Notes under the pieces: generated by a model
Databases searched by the model: none
Seen by the model: the letters and a program-made list of their open reading frames with translations, nothing else
What the model was told of the DNA's origin: nothing
Origin: Hoylesella buccalis ATCC 35310
GTDB taxonomy: Bacteria; Bacteroidota; Bacteroidia; Bacteroidales; Bacteroidaceae
DNA length: 64,000 bases
NCBI RefSeq assembly: GCF_000177075.1
Contig: NZ_ADEG01000039.1
Span: forward strand, 160,059 to 224,058
Direction of reading: 5' to 3'
Made by a program: the position numbers and the translations under genes
In this document: positions 38,174 to 47,340 of the stretch, one piece after another
How positions within the stretch are numbered: position 1 is the stretch's first letter
Layout of the letters: each line of letters begins with the position of its first letter

Positions 38174-38261
38174 CTCATTGAGTTTGTGCCTTAATCTCAT
38201 TGAGTTTGAGCCTTAATCTCATTGAGTTTGCACCTTAATCTCATTGAGTTTGTAACGCATA
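38174..38261. repeat. 22-base-period array E, nearly perfect, upstream of ampG-like gene
   Basis: Four units at 38174, 38196, 38218 and 38240, exactly 22 bases apart: CTCATTGAGTTTG, two variable bases (TG, AG, CA), then CCTTAAT; the last unit decays after TTTG. The only other variation is in the final unit. This is the least degenerate array of the family and sits between two genes of the same strand. No promoter matching TTTG-N19/21-TAnnTTTG was found in the gap. Confidence 0.85.
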
Positions 38262-38311
38262 GATTCTATCATTCTATAACTACTTGATATTCAGTATAAA
38301 ATTAGCTGTTC

Positions 38312-39730
38312 TTATTCTGTTTTTTGTTTGTTAAGAACCATACGAGCTTGTAACTCCCAAGTGCGGATTCGGTCTTTATAGATGTTGTTGGCGTTTACTT
38401 GCTCTATGTTCAAGGCCGCATCCGAATTGCCGCCCCAACGACGGCACAGATAAAGCACATCGTAGATACGTCCTATCTGATAATGGCGCGAAATATTCAG
38501 TCCCATGGCGTAGTCTTCACCATAACTTGTGTTGGGGAATCCAATTTCTCGTGCAATAGGGGTGTAGAAAGCACGAGGAGCACCTAGCCCATTGATACGC
38601 AGTGCGTTGTTTCTTCCATTTTCAGGCGTCCACTCTCTGTGGTCAATCACCCCTGGAGGGAGCGTGTTCAGGTCGAAATCGGTCATGCGATAAGTGCCAA
38701 TCACCATGGCGCATTGTTGCTGGTAAAAGGCGTCTACGATGGTTTGTAGGGTGTGTTCGTCTGAATACAAATCGTCGCTGTCCAACTGAACGGCGAACTT
38801 TCCGCAGTTGGCATGATGCAAACCATAGTTCCAGCAGCCACCAATACCGAGGTCGGTGCGTTGGGGAACGAGGTGAATGACACGCTCATCACCCTTGTGT
38901 TGGTCAATGATTTCGGAAGTGCCATCATCCGAATGATTGTCAATCACGATGAGATTAAACTTGAAGTTGGTTTGTTGGTGCAAGACAGATTGTATGGCAG
39001 CCTCGATGGTGCCAACCCTATTCTTGACAGGAATGATGACCGATGCCTCATATTCGAATGGGATAAGGTTGAAATCTACCTCTTTGAACACAGGCTCGAG
39101 ATAGCCTCCAACAGCTTTCAGATGCTCGGTACACGCCCTTTCCATTTCTTTTTGGCGTTCTTGGTTGCGTGGATCAACATAGTCGAACTGCTTTTCACCA
39201 CTCTTTCGGTTGTCCTCTTCAATCTCTGTATACAGGTATTCGTTGACGTGTACCAACTGGTGGTGCCTACTCAGACAAAGGCGTAGAGCATACAGTGCGG
39301 CGTGCTGATAGTGGTTTTTGAGGTTGAGAACACCAGTTTTGAATGCGGCAGTATTGAAAAACAACAGCGAACCGAAGTTAAAGTCATCGCGTAAAGACCC
39401 CAATTGATAATCAATAACAGGCGAATTGATACGCTTTTGAGCTTTAATCTGATAGTGATCAGCATACAAGAGCGCAGCCTGGGTGTCTTCGGCAAGCTGT
39501 ATCAATCGTTGTAATGCTCTGTAATGCAGGCTCAAGGGTGTGTCCTTGGTAAGCAAAAGGATATATGGGGCGGTAGCCTCTTTGGCTATTTGCTGCAAGG
39601 TATTGGATTGGTACAAGCTCTCTTTGAGCGCATGAATATTGATAAGAGATGTAAAATCTTCAAACGCAGCACACAGTTGCTGGTATTGCTCCTCGTTGAT
39701 GAAAGGTAAAAAACAATCTATCTTCTTCAT
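38312..39730 (-). CDS. family 2 glycosyltransferase with an unusual N-terminal domain
   Basis: A 472-residue cytosolic protein. Residues about 225-400 form a GT-A (GT2) domain: YEASVIIPVKNRVGTIEAAI, VIDNHSDDGTSEI, GIGGCWNYGL, and the QLDSDDLYSD metal-binding motif; SYGEDYAMGL is the acceptor-site ED motif. Residues 1-220 look like a second, weak GT-A-like half (LLYADHYQIK, FNFGSLLFFN). No membrane segment. Its presence in a degradative cluster is odd; possible roles are capsule or glycoprotein synthesis, or re-use of salvaged amino sugars. 28 bases after the PQQ-phosphoesterase gene. Confidence 0.85.
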   Translation of the reverse strand: MKKIDCFLPFINEEQYQQLCAAFEDFTSLINIHALKESLYQSNTLQQIAKEATAPYILLLTKDTPLSLHYRALQRLIQLAEDTQAALLYADHYQIKAQKRINSPVIDYQLGSLRDDFNFGSLLFFNTAAFKTGVLNLKNHYQHAALYALRLCLSRHHQLVHVNEYLYTEIEEDNRKSGEKQFDYVDPRNQERQKEMERACTEHLKAVGGYLEPVFKEVDFNLIPFEYEASVIIPVKNRVGTIEAAIQSVLHQQTNFKFNLIVIDNHSDDGTSEIIDQHKGDERVIHLVPQRTDLGIGGCWNYGLHHANCGKFAVQLDSDDLYSDEHTLQTIVDAFYQQQCAMVIGTYRMTDFDLNTLPPGVIDHREWTPENGRNNALRINGLGAPRAFYTPIAREIGFPNTSYGEDYAMGLNISRHYQIGRIYDVLYLCRRWGGNSDAALNIEQVNANNIYKDRIRTWELQARMVLNKQKTE

Positions 39731-39758
39731 TATTTCATTTTATTAGATGTGATGAGTA

Positions 39759-41612
39759 TTATCGATATTGTAGTAAGCATAGTTCTCCACTGGCAGCTGT
39801 CACCAACAGTTGTCGGCGCCCAACAGGTACTACGGTGTTGATGAGTGAGTTGCCTATTTTGTGTTTCCATCTGATTTCTCCTGTTTTCGCCTGTAAAGCG
39901 AATATCAAACCATCTTTGGTGCTACCTAAAACCACATCGCCCTGTTCGGCCATCATGGAGGTAGCGTGTTCGTAACCAAACTGTAAATTGGCTCTCCATA
40001 GTTGTTTGGGTTGTTCAGAGGTGGCGCTGTAGCACACCACACTGTCTTGCATTGTCTTGGCATAGATGCGCGTTTGGTCTGCTGATAGGCCAATCGTTTC
40101 TCGTACTTTCGACTGATAGGTGCGCCAGATGGTTGCACCCGTTGTTAAATCGATGGCCGTGAGGGCTCGTTCGGGATCTACAATAAAAACGCGGTTCTGC
40201 GTGGCAACAGGCCAAACAGCTGCTGGTGAGAAGTGCATTCGAGTGAGATTGCCCGTCCATCGCCAGTTCTCATGACCGTTCTTTTGATTCAGCGAGTAAA
40301 GTGTGTTGTCCCATGCACCGAAGATAACTTGATCGTTTGTAACCAAAGGCTTTGTTTCTACATATCCTTTTACGTTGTTATAGGTCCACACTACTTTTCC
40401 GTTTTGAATGTCAATGGCACGGAAAATGTGGTCACTGCTACCGATATATGCGATGCCTTGCTGTATGGTAACGGCTCCCAACACAGGTGCTTCGGCCTGA
40501 ACGCGCCATTTTAAACTGCCGTTTTTGGCATCAATGCCGTAGATGTACTGGTCGGCTGAGCCAAAAACAACAATCCCATTTTCAACCGCAGGCGTTCCCA
40601 CAATACGGTTTCCCGACTGGTATGCCCACAGTTTTTTACCCGTTTTCAAGTTGTATGCCGTTAGTATGCCAGCATCGTCGCCCACAAAAACTCTGTTTCC
40701 CTCAACGACAGGCGAACTATAGATGGCGGTACCCGTCTGTACGCACCATTTTCTTTTAACGTTTGGGTAGGTCTTGTTGACTGAGAAGTCAGGATACCTG
40801 TCGGCTTTCTGGTCGTGGTTGAACAGCTGTTGGGTTAAAGAGTAGGCGCATATTAGCTGTTTCTTTTCTCCAATTCGTTGCTGGTAAACGATGATAGAGT
40901 CTGGAGAAACTTCATAAATGCCATATCCTGGCAGTGCGTCTTTATCGCGAAGATTGGATCGGATAAGTACGCCAGGAATTCCATCGTAAGTGGACTGTTT
41001 GTTTCTGTGATAATGGCCACCAACGAAAAGACGTATGTTATAAGGCTTTATAGCATCGGTCAGCTCATACCAGTTGTCTACATCGCCTTCTAAAATAGGG
41101 TAGTGGGTAACCAATATCACCGGTTGTTTCTTGTCCTTGATGGTTGATTGAATCCACGATATATCTTGCGGTTTCACATGACCGAATGCCATGCGCATGA
41201 AAGGACCTGTATTGAAACCTATGAACTGAATGCCTTTATGGAAAAATGAGAAGCGTTCGCCACCGAATATCTTGGCAAACATGGTGCATCCTGATTCGCT
41301 CCACTTGGTTTCATGATTGCCCATCACGGTATAATAAGGATAGCGTAAAAGGTCTAAACACTGCTTCACTTTGTGTAGCGTTGCATTGTCGCCCTCCTCG
41401 GTAAGGTCGCCCGTAACGAGAACAAAGTCAAGACTGTCCGTTGCATTAATCTGAGCAATGGATCGAAGTAGGTCTTCGGTTGGATTGGGATTGTTTTCAC
41501 TGAGGTGAATATCTGTCAGTTGAGCAAAGCGGAAAGTTCCTATTTGTGCTTGTACCTGTACACAGAAGGCAAGTGCTAATATACTGTATATAAAGGTTTG
41601 TATTCTCTTCAT
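39759..41612 (-). CDS. calcineurin-like phosphoesterase fused to a PQQ-type beta-propeller
   Basis: A 617-residue exported protein (signal to about VQVQAQ). Residues about 25-260 are a metallophosphoesterase: LTDIHLSE, VTGDLTEEGD, MGNHETKWS, VTHYP and GGHYHRN, giving the complete two-metal ligand set. Residues about 280-617 are repeated PQQ-like blades (GTPAVENGIVVFGSADQYIY; YIGSSDHIFRAID; GAWDNTLYSLN). ATG 41612 is preferred over 41618. Sits between the split amidase and the glycosyltransferase, in a tight minus-strand series. Substrate unknown; a lipid or sugar phosphate released with cell-wall material is a guess. Confidence 0.87.
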   Translation of the reverse strand: MKRIQTFIYSILALAFCVQVQAQIGTFRFAQLTDIHLSENNPNPTEDLLRSIAQINATDSLDFVLVTGDLTEEGDNATLHKVKQCLDLLRYPYYTVMGNHETKWSESGCTMFAKIFGGERFSFFHKGIQFIGFNTGPFMRMAFGHVKPQDISWIQSTIKDKKQPVILVTHYPILEGDVDNWYELTDAIKPYNIRLFVGGHYHRNKQSTYDGIPGVLIRSNLRDKDALPGYGIYEVSPDSIIVYQQRIGEKKQLICAYSLTQQLFNHDQKADRYPDFSVNKTYPNVKRKWCVQTGTAIYSSPVVEGNRVFVGDDAGILTAYNLKTGKKLWAYQSGNRIVGTPAVENGIVVFGSADQYIYGIDAKNGSLKWRVQAEAPVLGAVTIQQGIAYIGSSDHIFRAIDIQNGKVVWTYNNVKGYVETKPLVTNDQVIFGAWDNTLYSLNQKNGHENWRWTGNLTRMHFSPAAVWPVATQNRVFIVDPERALTAIDLTTGATIWRTYQSKVRETIGLSADQTRIYAKTMQDSVVCYSATSEQPKQLWRANLQFGYEHATSMMAEQGDVVLGSTKDGLIFALQAKTGEIRWKHKIGNSLINTVVPVGRRQLLVTAASGELCLLQYR

Positions 41613-41639
41613 AATCATCGGTATAATTTGTAATGGGAT

Positions 41640-44300
41640 TTATTGTTTAAAGAACTGTATGATTTCTGCCATCAGCTTTTCTCTGTTGGTAGCATCCAAT
41701 ATCGACTCGAATGGCACGCCCATGACAAACGTCTTGTAGTCACTGCGGTATGCCACTGCCGCACTAAAGTTGTTTTCGGGATAGCGCATCACGGTATAGG
41801 CGTTGTCGCAAGCAGGTTCAATAGCGTCTGGCGATTCTACAATATAGGTTTTAGGTCCCAACGTATGCGCGTAGTTGTAGGCAGCTGGTGCGAGATTGAC
41901 TGGCGATTTTACGGTCGACAAGCGTCCTGTGACGGCCGCTCTACTGTTGCGCCACTTGTACTTCAGTACGTTAGTTGCAAAGAAAATGTCTTCTTTTTGT
42001 GGCTTTGCCAATTTGTTATTCCATAGATCGCTGCCTACATAAGCCCCCGATACGAATATGGATGTGCCTTGTTGGGTGTAAGCAGTGAGTATTTGTTGCA
42101 TTTCGGGCGTGAAGATTTTGTAACGCAAAGGATATATTTTGCCGTTGCCTAACTTTGTCTGTCGCTGTTTTCCCAAGATGATGTCAATCCATTGGATGTC
42201 TTTCTCAACACGGTTGAAGCGCTCTCGGCTACACGATTCGAACGAACAACCAGCCTTTAAGATGGCATCTCCGTGCAGGGCGATGTAATCGAATGTGTTG
42301 CCTGCAATGACTGTTGTCTCTTCATTTCCGTGACTGTCGCCAAAGCCACCCGAATCATCATCGAGCCATGGGAGCGACCTGTTGAACTCTTTTTGGCTGC
42401 CTACATAACTGATATCCACCATATATGGCACCCCATGGTCTTCATTGTCCAAGAATCCGGCATATAAAGTATCCAACGGAGCGGGTGCAACAAAATCGGC
42501 AGGAGCTGACACTCGGTCGAATCCGTTTACCACCAAAGCCTTCTTAGCGTCTGCTTTTCCGCTGCGTCCTACGGCCACAATCTCGGATGGAAAGCTCACA
42601 CCGCCCTCGTTCATCGCCACAACTTTGTAGCTGCACACCATGTCTTTGGGTACGTCTGCCACATATTTACATTGTTTTACCACTTTTCCATGGTCAAACT
42701 CTCCATTTCCATAGCGCGTATAAACAATGTAGCGGTCGGGTTTTGCCGTGGGTTCAAGCGTGTCTTCAACAGCTTGCCAAGTGAGTTCCACCTGCCCCTT
42801 ATCCGTTAAATGAGCTGCCATGTGACTCACGGGGAGCGGTGTAACCACGTATTTTTGTTGATGTTGTTTGCACGAAAAGCGCAGCATGGCTTTGTAGATG
42901 GCACGACTTACTGCAAATCGGAAACGAGGATCAAGTCCATAACGCATGTCTGCGAAGTTTTGATGCGACAGCAATTCCAACAACATGGCTGGCACCCGTG
43001 GAGTTCGTGCCTCATAATAAGAACCATTTCTGTTGCCCCTGCTGTGCCACGTTGGGTCAAATTGTGCCCGTATGTCATGTAATATGCTGTTATGAATGGT
43101 TTCGGCATATTCCTTACAAAGCTGTCGCGAGGCCCCATTGGCAAACACACTGTCATACGATTGCGTGAAGTAAATGCCCAAAGTACCAATGGTACTGTCG
43201 TTCTTGGTGACACCCGCATCGGAGTGAAAGGCCAAAGACATTTCTATAGGGATGTTCAAACCTCTGCCGCTGGGATAGCTTTCTGACCCTCCTGCCAGCC
43301 AGTTCACCCATTCGCCACGCGCTTGATAATCGTCTTTGTAATCGTCTTTTCCCGCTGTAGGACTGTAGATGCTGTCGGGTACGCCTGCCCATTGCATCCA
43401 GTAGCGTGCTGCTTCGGTGAAACGAGGGTAGGTACTTATTTCTGGTCTGCCGACATTGCCCATTCCGCCACCTATTTTAATAGCATCGGCTGTCACCACT
43501 TCGCCTGCTTTGTCTGTCTTGTTACTGAGGACGATGCGCTGACTCTTGCCTAAATTCTTGTCAAAAGCGAATTTTCCAAGATAAATCCAAGTTCCTCCAC
43601 CCATTTGTTGATTGACCTTAAATTCGCTGATTCCTCCCCGATGATAAACGGTATAACGGGCTGCATTGGTGCTTCCAGGCACGGTATGATAGGCTACATA
43701 AACAGCGTATTCGCCTGTTTCGTCAATCTGAGGAACCCATTCAGCCGTGCTTTCTGCTCCTTTTTTTATCGAGGTCACCATGCGATAACTACCTTCTGTA
43801 AATGGGTTTTGAAAGTCGGTGTAAGTCTTTCGGAGGTAAGCGAAGCCCTTTCCTATGCCGTTTTTCCAACTTTCTTTTCCGTTGTATTCGCTATATTTCG
43901 ACTTTGGTTGAAAGCTGTTGCCGTCATTGTCCACGATGGCTTCAAAGCTGTTCCAATCCCTTTCGCGCGGAATCAGCACGTTGGCTCCCGCTTGTTCGAG
44001 CATGGGAACTAAGAAAGGTAGCACATAACTCTGCGTATATAGGTCTTCAACGGTTTGTAAGAGGCGGCATCTCTGCCACTCCCAGCGGTCTAATTTGGCT
44101 TCGTAGTATCGTCCATGACTTTGCCACATCGCAATATGGCGGTTTGACAGACCGTATTTTGGGCGGTTGTGCGATGTCAGTTCTTGCACTAACGGTGTTT
44201 GGCAAGTTGGCGCAAAGACCGCAGGTCTATTTTGAGCATGTATGCCAATGGTGAACAGCATACAGCTGATGTGAGCAGTAAGTATCGCAATTGCTTTCAT
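41640..44300 (-). CDS. N-acetylmuramoyl-L-alanine amidase split by a golvesin-like domain, with Fn3 and C-terminal domain
   Basis: An 886-residue exported protein (signal to about residue 23). Amidase_3 elements are present but interrupted: WQSHGRYYE (His 62) and PFLVPMLEQAGANVLIPRERD (about 95-115), then an inserted beta-rich domain (about 185-280, golvesin C-terminal-like), then AFHSDAG (His 359, Asp 361) and PAMLLELLSHQNFADMRY (Glu 442). About 490-610 is fibronectin type III-like; about 615-886 is a further alpha/beta domain (KALVVNGFDRVS, GNTFDYIALHGD) of unknown role. Such proteins are often mislabelled xanthan lyase. Likely periplasmic or surface removal of stem peptides from MurNAc. 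33 bases after the symporter gene. Confidence 0.85.
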   Translation of the reverse strand: MKAIAILTAHISCMLFTIGIHAQNRPAVFAPTCQTPLVQELTSHNRPKYGLSNRHIAMWQSHGRYYEAKLDRWEWQRCRLLQTVEDLYTQSYVLPFLVPMLEQAGANVLIPRERDWNSFEAIVDNDGNSFQPKSKYSEYNGKESWKNGIGKGFAYLRKTYTDFQNPFTEGSYRMVTSIKKGAESTAEWVPQIDETGEYAVYVAYHTVPGSTNAARYTVYHRGGISEFKVNQQMGGGTWIYLGKFAFDKNLGKSQRIVLSNKTDKAGEVVTADAIKIGGGMGNVGRPEISTYPRFTEAARYWMQWAGVPDSIYSPTAGKDDYKDDYQARGEWVNWLAGGSESYPSGRGLNIPIEMSLAFHSDAGVTKNDSTIGTLGIYFTQSYDSVFANGASRQLCKEYAETIHNSILHDIRAQFDPTWHSRGNRNGSYYEARTPRVPAMLLELLSHQNFADMRYGLDPRFRFAVSRAIYKAMLRFSCKQHQQKYVVTPLPVSHMAAHLTDKGQVELTWQAVEDTLEPTAKPDRYIVYTRYGNGEFDHGKVVKQCKYVADVPKDMVCSYKVVAMNEGGVSFPSEIVAVGRSGKADAKKALVVNGFDRVSAPADFVAPAPLDTLYAGFLDNEDHGVPYMVDISYVGSQKEFNRSLPWLDDDSGGFGDSHGNEETTVIAGNTFDYIALHGDAILKAGCSFESCSRERFNRVEKDIQWIDIILGKQRQTKLGNGKIYPLRYKIFTPEMQQILTAYTQQGTSIFVSGAYVGSDLWNNKLAKPQKEDIFFATNVLKYKWRNSRAAVTGRLSTVKSPVNLAPAAYNYAHTLGPKTYIVESPDAIEPACDNAYTVMRYPENNFSAAVAYRSDYKTFVMGVPFESILDATNREKLMAEIIQFFKQ

Positions 44301-44333
44301 ATAGATGTACCAATGTTTGGGTTTGTTTTATCG

Positions 44334-45770
44334 TTATTTTCGTCGAATCAACAAGCAAAGTCCTAAGAAGGTAAACAATGCGTTGAAGATAAGTATCTCG
44401 TAACTAAACTGATAGCCATTGAACCATTGCATGGAGTGTTTGTCTAATATCAAACAAAGCACAGGCGCAGCGATAGCCACCCATGGCACATAGCGGTCGT
44501 GTACTTGTTGTTTCATAATGATGCCAAAGGCGAACATTCCTAAGAGGGGGCCGTAGGTGTAGCTGGCAAGGGTGTAGACGGCATCTACCACACTGGTGCT
44601 GTTCAGGATGTTGATGGCGATGATGACCACTCCCATCAGGATAGCCATTCCAAGGTGTACACGTTGCCGCATGCGTTTCACACGGTTCTCGCTCAGCGAG
44701 TGGCCACCTAAGATGTCGATTGTGAACGAGGTGGTAAGTGCAGTCAGGGCTGCTCCGGCAGCATTGTAGGCCGATGATGCCAAACCGACGATGAATAAGA
44801 TGCCGACAATCATGGGGAGATAAGGCCCTGTGGCGATGGCTGGGAACAGTTTGTCGCCTGTTTCTGACATTCCATGCTGTGCTGCGAAGAGGTACAGCAG
44901 CACGCCAAGCATCAAGAAAGCGGAAACCACGACAAACTGAAGAATGATGCTGAAAATCATGTTCTTTTGTGATTCCTTGCTGTTGCGGCAACTCAAGTTG
45001 CGTTGCATCATATCTTGGTCAAGTCCGTTGGTGGCAATCATCGTGAAGATGCCCGCCAAGAATTGTTTGAAGAAAAACTGCTTATCGTTGGGATCATCAA
45101 AAAACAACATTTTACTCATGTTGCTTTGTCCAATCGCATGGAAGGTTCCGCTAAGCGAAAGCCCCATGTCTCGGGCGATGAAGTAAATACAGAGCGCCAC
45201 CGAAATGATTAAACAACAGGTTTTGATGACATCTGCCCAAATCACCGATTTTACCCCTCCGCGATGGGTGTACAGCCACACGAAGCCCACAGAGATGAAA
45301 ACATTGACAATGAACGGAATGCCCAGGGGCTCGAAAGCCAGCATCTGTAAGATAAAACACACCAGGAACAGGCGCACCGCCGCTCCCAACATCTTACTGA
45401 TGAAGAAGAACCAAGCTCCCGTATGATAAGCCTTCAAGCCGAATCGGTTGCTCAGATATTCGTACACCGAGGTGAGCTTCATGCGGTAGAACAGTGGGGT
45501 TAAGACAAAGGCGATGATGAGTTGGCCGACGATAAACCCCATGACTAATTGCAAATAGCCAAACCCACTCTTGTTCACCATGCCTGGAACCGACACGTAG
45601 GTTACACCCGAAATGCTGGCGCCAATCATGGCAAAGGCAACAACATACCATTTAGATTGTCGACTGCCCGAAAAGAAATCAGAGTTGGCTGTCGTTGATT
45701 TTCTAAACGACACGGCGAGTTGTAGGATGAAATAGATGCCTACGGTGATGAGAATGATGATGGCGTTCAT
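44334..45770 (-). CDS. sodium:solute symporter (SSS/SLC5 family)
   Basis: A 478-residue inner-membrane transporter with about thirteen helices. Family landmarks: SDFFSGSRQSKWYVVAFAMIG, ISGVTYVSVPG, VYEYLSNRFGLKAYHTGAW and the later GLASSAYNAAGAALTALTTSF, which holds residues of the sodium site. Related Bacteroidetes proteins next to amino-sugar genes are thought to carry sialic acid, MurNAc or similar sugars. 28 bases after namZ-2, so cotranscribed; it may take up the MurNAc or disaccharides this enzyme releases (inference). Confidence 0.9.
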   Translation of the reverse strand: MNAIIILITVGIYFILQLAVSFRKSTTANSDFFSGSRQSKWYVVAFAMIGASISGVTYVSVPGMVNKSGFGYLQLVMGFIVGQLIIAFVLTPLFYRMKLTSVYEYLSNRFGLKAYHTGAWFFFISKMLGAAVRLFLVCFILQMLAFEPLGIPFIVNVFISVGFVWLYTHRGGVKSVIWADVIKTCCLIISVALCIYFIARDMGLSLSGTFHAIGQSNMSKMLFFDDPNDKQFFFKQFLAGIFTMIATNGLDQDMMQRNLSCRNSKESQKNMIFSIILQFVVVSAFLMLGVLLYLFAAQHGMSETGDKLFPAIATGPYLPMIVGILFIVGLASSAYNAAGAALTALTTSFTIDILGGHSLSENRVKRMRQRVHLGMAILMGVVIIAINILNSTSVVDAVYTLASYTYGPLLGMFAFGIIMKQQVHDRYVPWVAIAAPVLCLILDKHSMQWFNGYQFSYEILIFNALFTFLGLCLLIRRK

Positions 45771-45798
45771 GAGGAAAGGATGGTTTTAGTTCATTCGC

Positions 45799-46968
45799 TT
45801 ATTCTTGGTAAAGTAGATAGGGCCGCCGTTGTAGCTTGAATTGTTCAACGTCTTTCTGCCACTTAGCTTTGATGGTATCAGCGTTACAGCCATTCATGAT
45901 CATCTCTCTGATGTAGCCTACACCTGCCAGTTTTTCAAAGAAAGGCGTGAAGAACTTGCTGCCTATGTTTAGATTGCGATATGCGTTGATAACATACGAC
46001 AGGTCTATTCCTCGCCGCTGTATGAGCTCGGTGTCTGCGTTGCTTAGGTCAACGCCATGACACGTTCTCCCCAATTGCGGCGGATTCTTGGCACCAGCCA
46101 CGCTTTGCGGCATGAAACTGTAGCCGTACCCTATCATGTCAGGATGGCCGTACTGCTGAAAAGGCTTTGATGTGCCTCGTCCCAGACTCACATTCGTTCC
46201 CTCGAAGAAACATGTACTTGGGTAGAGATACACCGCCTGCATGTTGGGAAGGTTGGGCGAAGGTGTGATGGGTAGCTCATATCGTGTCTGGTGCGTGTAG
46301 TTCTTGCAGGGGATGACAGTGAGCTTGCATTGGCGGTGATTGCTCAGCCACCCTTCTCCGTTGATCATTCGCGCCAATTCGCCCAAGGTCATTCCGTGAA
46401 CGATGGGGATGGGTAGGGCACCCACGCCCGATTTGTACTTCATGTCCAGGATGGGGCCGTCTACATAAAAGCCATTCGGATTGGGACGATCTAAAACCAA
46501 TACCGGCGTCTTTACCTCCGCACAAGCGTCCATCAGTTTGAGCATGGATATATAATAGGTGTAGAACCGCAGTCCTACGTCTTGTATGTCCACCACCAAG
46601 ATGTCGGCACTTTTGAGAACTTGCAGGCTCGCTTTTCCCTTCTTTCCGTTGTATAACGAATAGATTGGAACGCCAGTTTGCGCATCCACGGAGTTGGTGA
46701 CATGCTCACCGGCATCGGCTGTTCCCCTGAATCCGTGCTCGGGCGATATCACGCCAATGACCTTCATTCGGTAGTTGACCATGATATCCAACAAGTGCTG
46801 ATTACCCACCATGCCGGTATGGTTGGAGAACAAAACGATTTTTTTACCCTTTAGAAGCGGGAAGTAAAGATGAGTTTGCTCCGCTCCGGTAACGACGTGT
46901 GATGTTGAGCACCAGCAGGTGGTGCTGAAAGAGCCTAAAAGCAGCAGTAGGGCAATCAGTTTTTTCAT
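45799..46968 (-). CDS. exo-beta-N-acetylmuramidase NamZ-type (DUF1343, GH171), copy 2
   Basis: A 389-residue exported protein; signal peptide MKKLIALLLLLGSFSTTCWC. DUF1343 landmarks: GKKIVLFSNHTGMVG, ISPEHGFRGTAD with E77 and H78, VVDIQDVGLRFYTY, VLDRPNPNG, and PSPNLPNMQAVYLYPSTCFF, which is the typical sugar-binding stretch and clearer here than in copy 1. The two copies are only distantly alike, so the split is old and may reflect different glycan ends or peptides. First gene of the minus-strand series, with its own promoter. Divergent from the murK-like gene at 47.4 kb. Confidence 0.92.
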   Translation of the reverse strand: MKKLIALLLLLGSFSTTCWCSTSHVVTGAEQTHLYFPLLKGKKIVLFSNHTGMVGNQHLLDIMVNYRMKVIGVISPEHGFRGTADAGEHVTNSVDAQTGVPIYSLYNGKKGKASLQVLKSADILVVDIQDVGLRFYTYYISMLKLMDACAEVKTPVLVLDRPNPNGFYVDGPILDMKYKSGVGALPIPIVHGMTLGELARMINGEGWLSNHRQCKLTVIPCKNYTHQTRYELPITPSPNLPNMQAVYLYPSTCFFEGTNVSLGRGTSKPFQQYGHPDMIGYGYSFMPQSVAGAKNPPQLGRTCHGVDLSNADTELIQRRGIDLSYVINAYRNLNIGSKFFTPFFEKLAGVGYIREMIMNGCNADTIKAKWQKDVEQFKLQRRPYLLYQE

Positions 46969-46994
46969 GTACTATGTTGATTTTTAGTTATGAG

Positions 46995-47025
46995 CAAAGA
47001 TAGGTTATTTTTTTAGAATTAGAAA
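46995..47025 (-). promoter_or_regulatory. promoter of the namZ-2 operon
   Basis: Minus strand: TTTC (47025-47022), 19-base spacer, TATCTTTG (47002-46995), 27 bases before the ATG. The -7 box is a full match; the -33 has one mismatch. Confidence 0.6.
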
Positions 47026-47340
47026 TATAAAATCAGGAATATTCACTATAATTTGTATGATTTAACGCTTGATACCAAATGAGAACCGTTCCGAAACGGT
47101 TTCAGTGGTTTTGCAAACAGCAAGTGGAGCGATTAGAAATAATCACGGATTGCCCCTAATTTCCTCTGTTTCATGATGATGGAACCATGTCATTTGTTTG
47201 CTTGTTGCATTCGTGTTTGCCCCTCCCGTCAATTTCTATTAACTTTTGCTTCTACTCCAAGGCTGGCTTTTGTTTGTAACCCAACTGCTGTATGGCAACC
47301 GGGATTGTTCGCCAAATAATAAAAAGAGGCTGTTCTCGGT
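47026..47340. other. intergenic stretch between the two divergent units
   Basis: About 315 bases with no gene. GAACCGTTCCGAAACGGTTTC (47084-47104) contains a palindromic core, AACCGTTCCGAAACGGTT, that could be an operator for a dimeric regulator placed between divergent units. Nothing else was recognised. Confidence 0.4.

Noticed and set aside
38174..38261. CRISPR array
   Set aside because: Units are contiguous 22-base repeats with no unique spacers, and no cas gene is near. Same reasoning for the other six arrays.
41640..44300. Xanthan lyase
   Set aside because: That label is common for this architecture, but there is no polysaccharide lyase 8-type toroid or active site; amidase elements and neighbours favour peptidoglycan.
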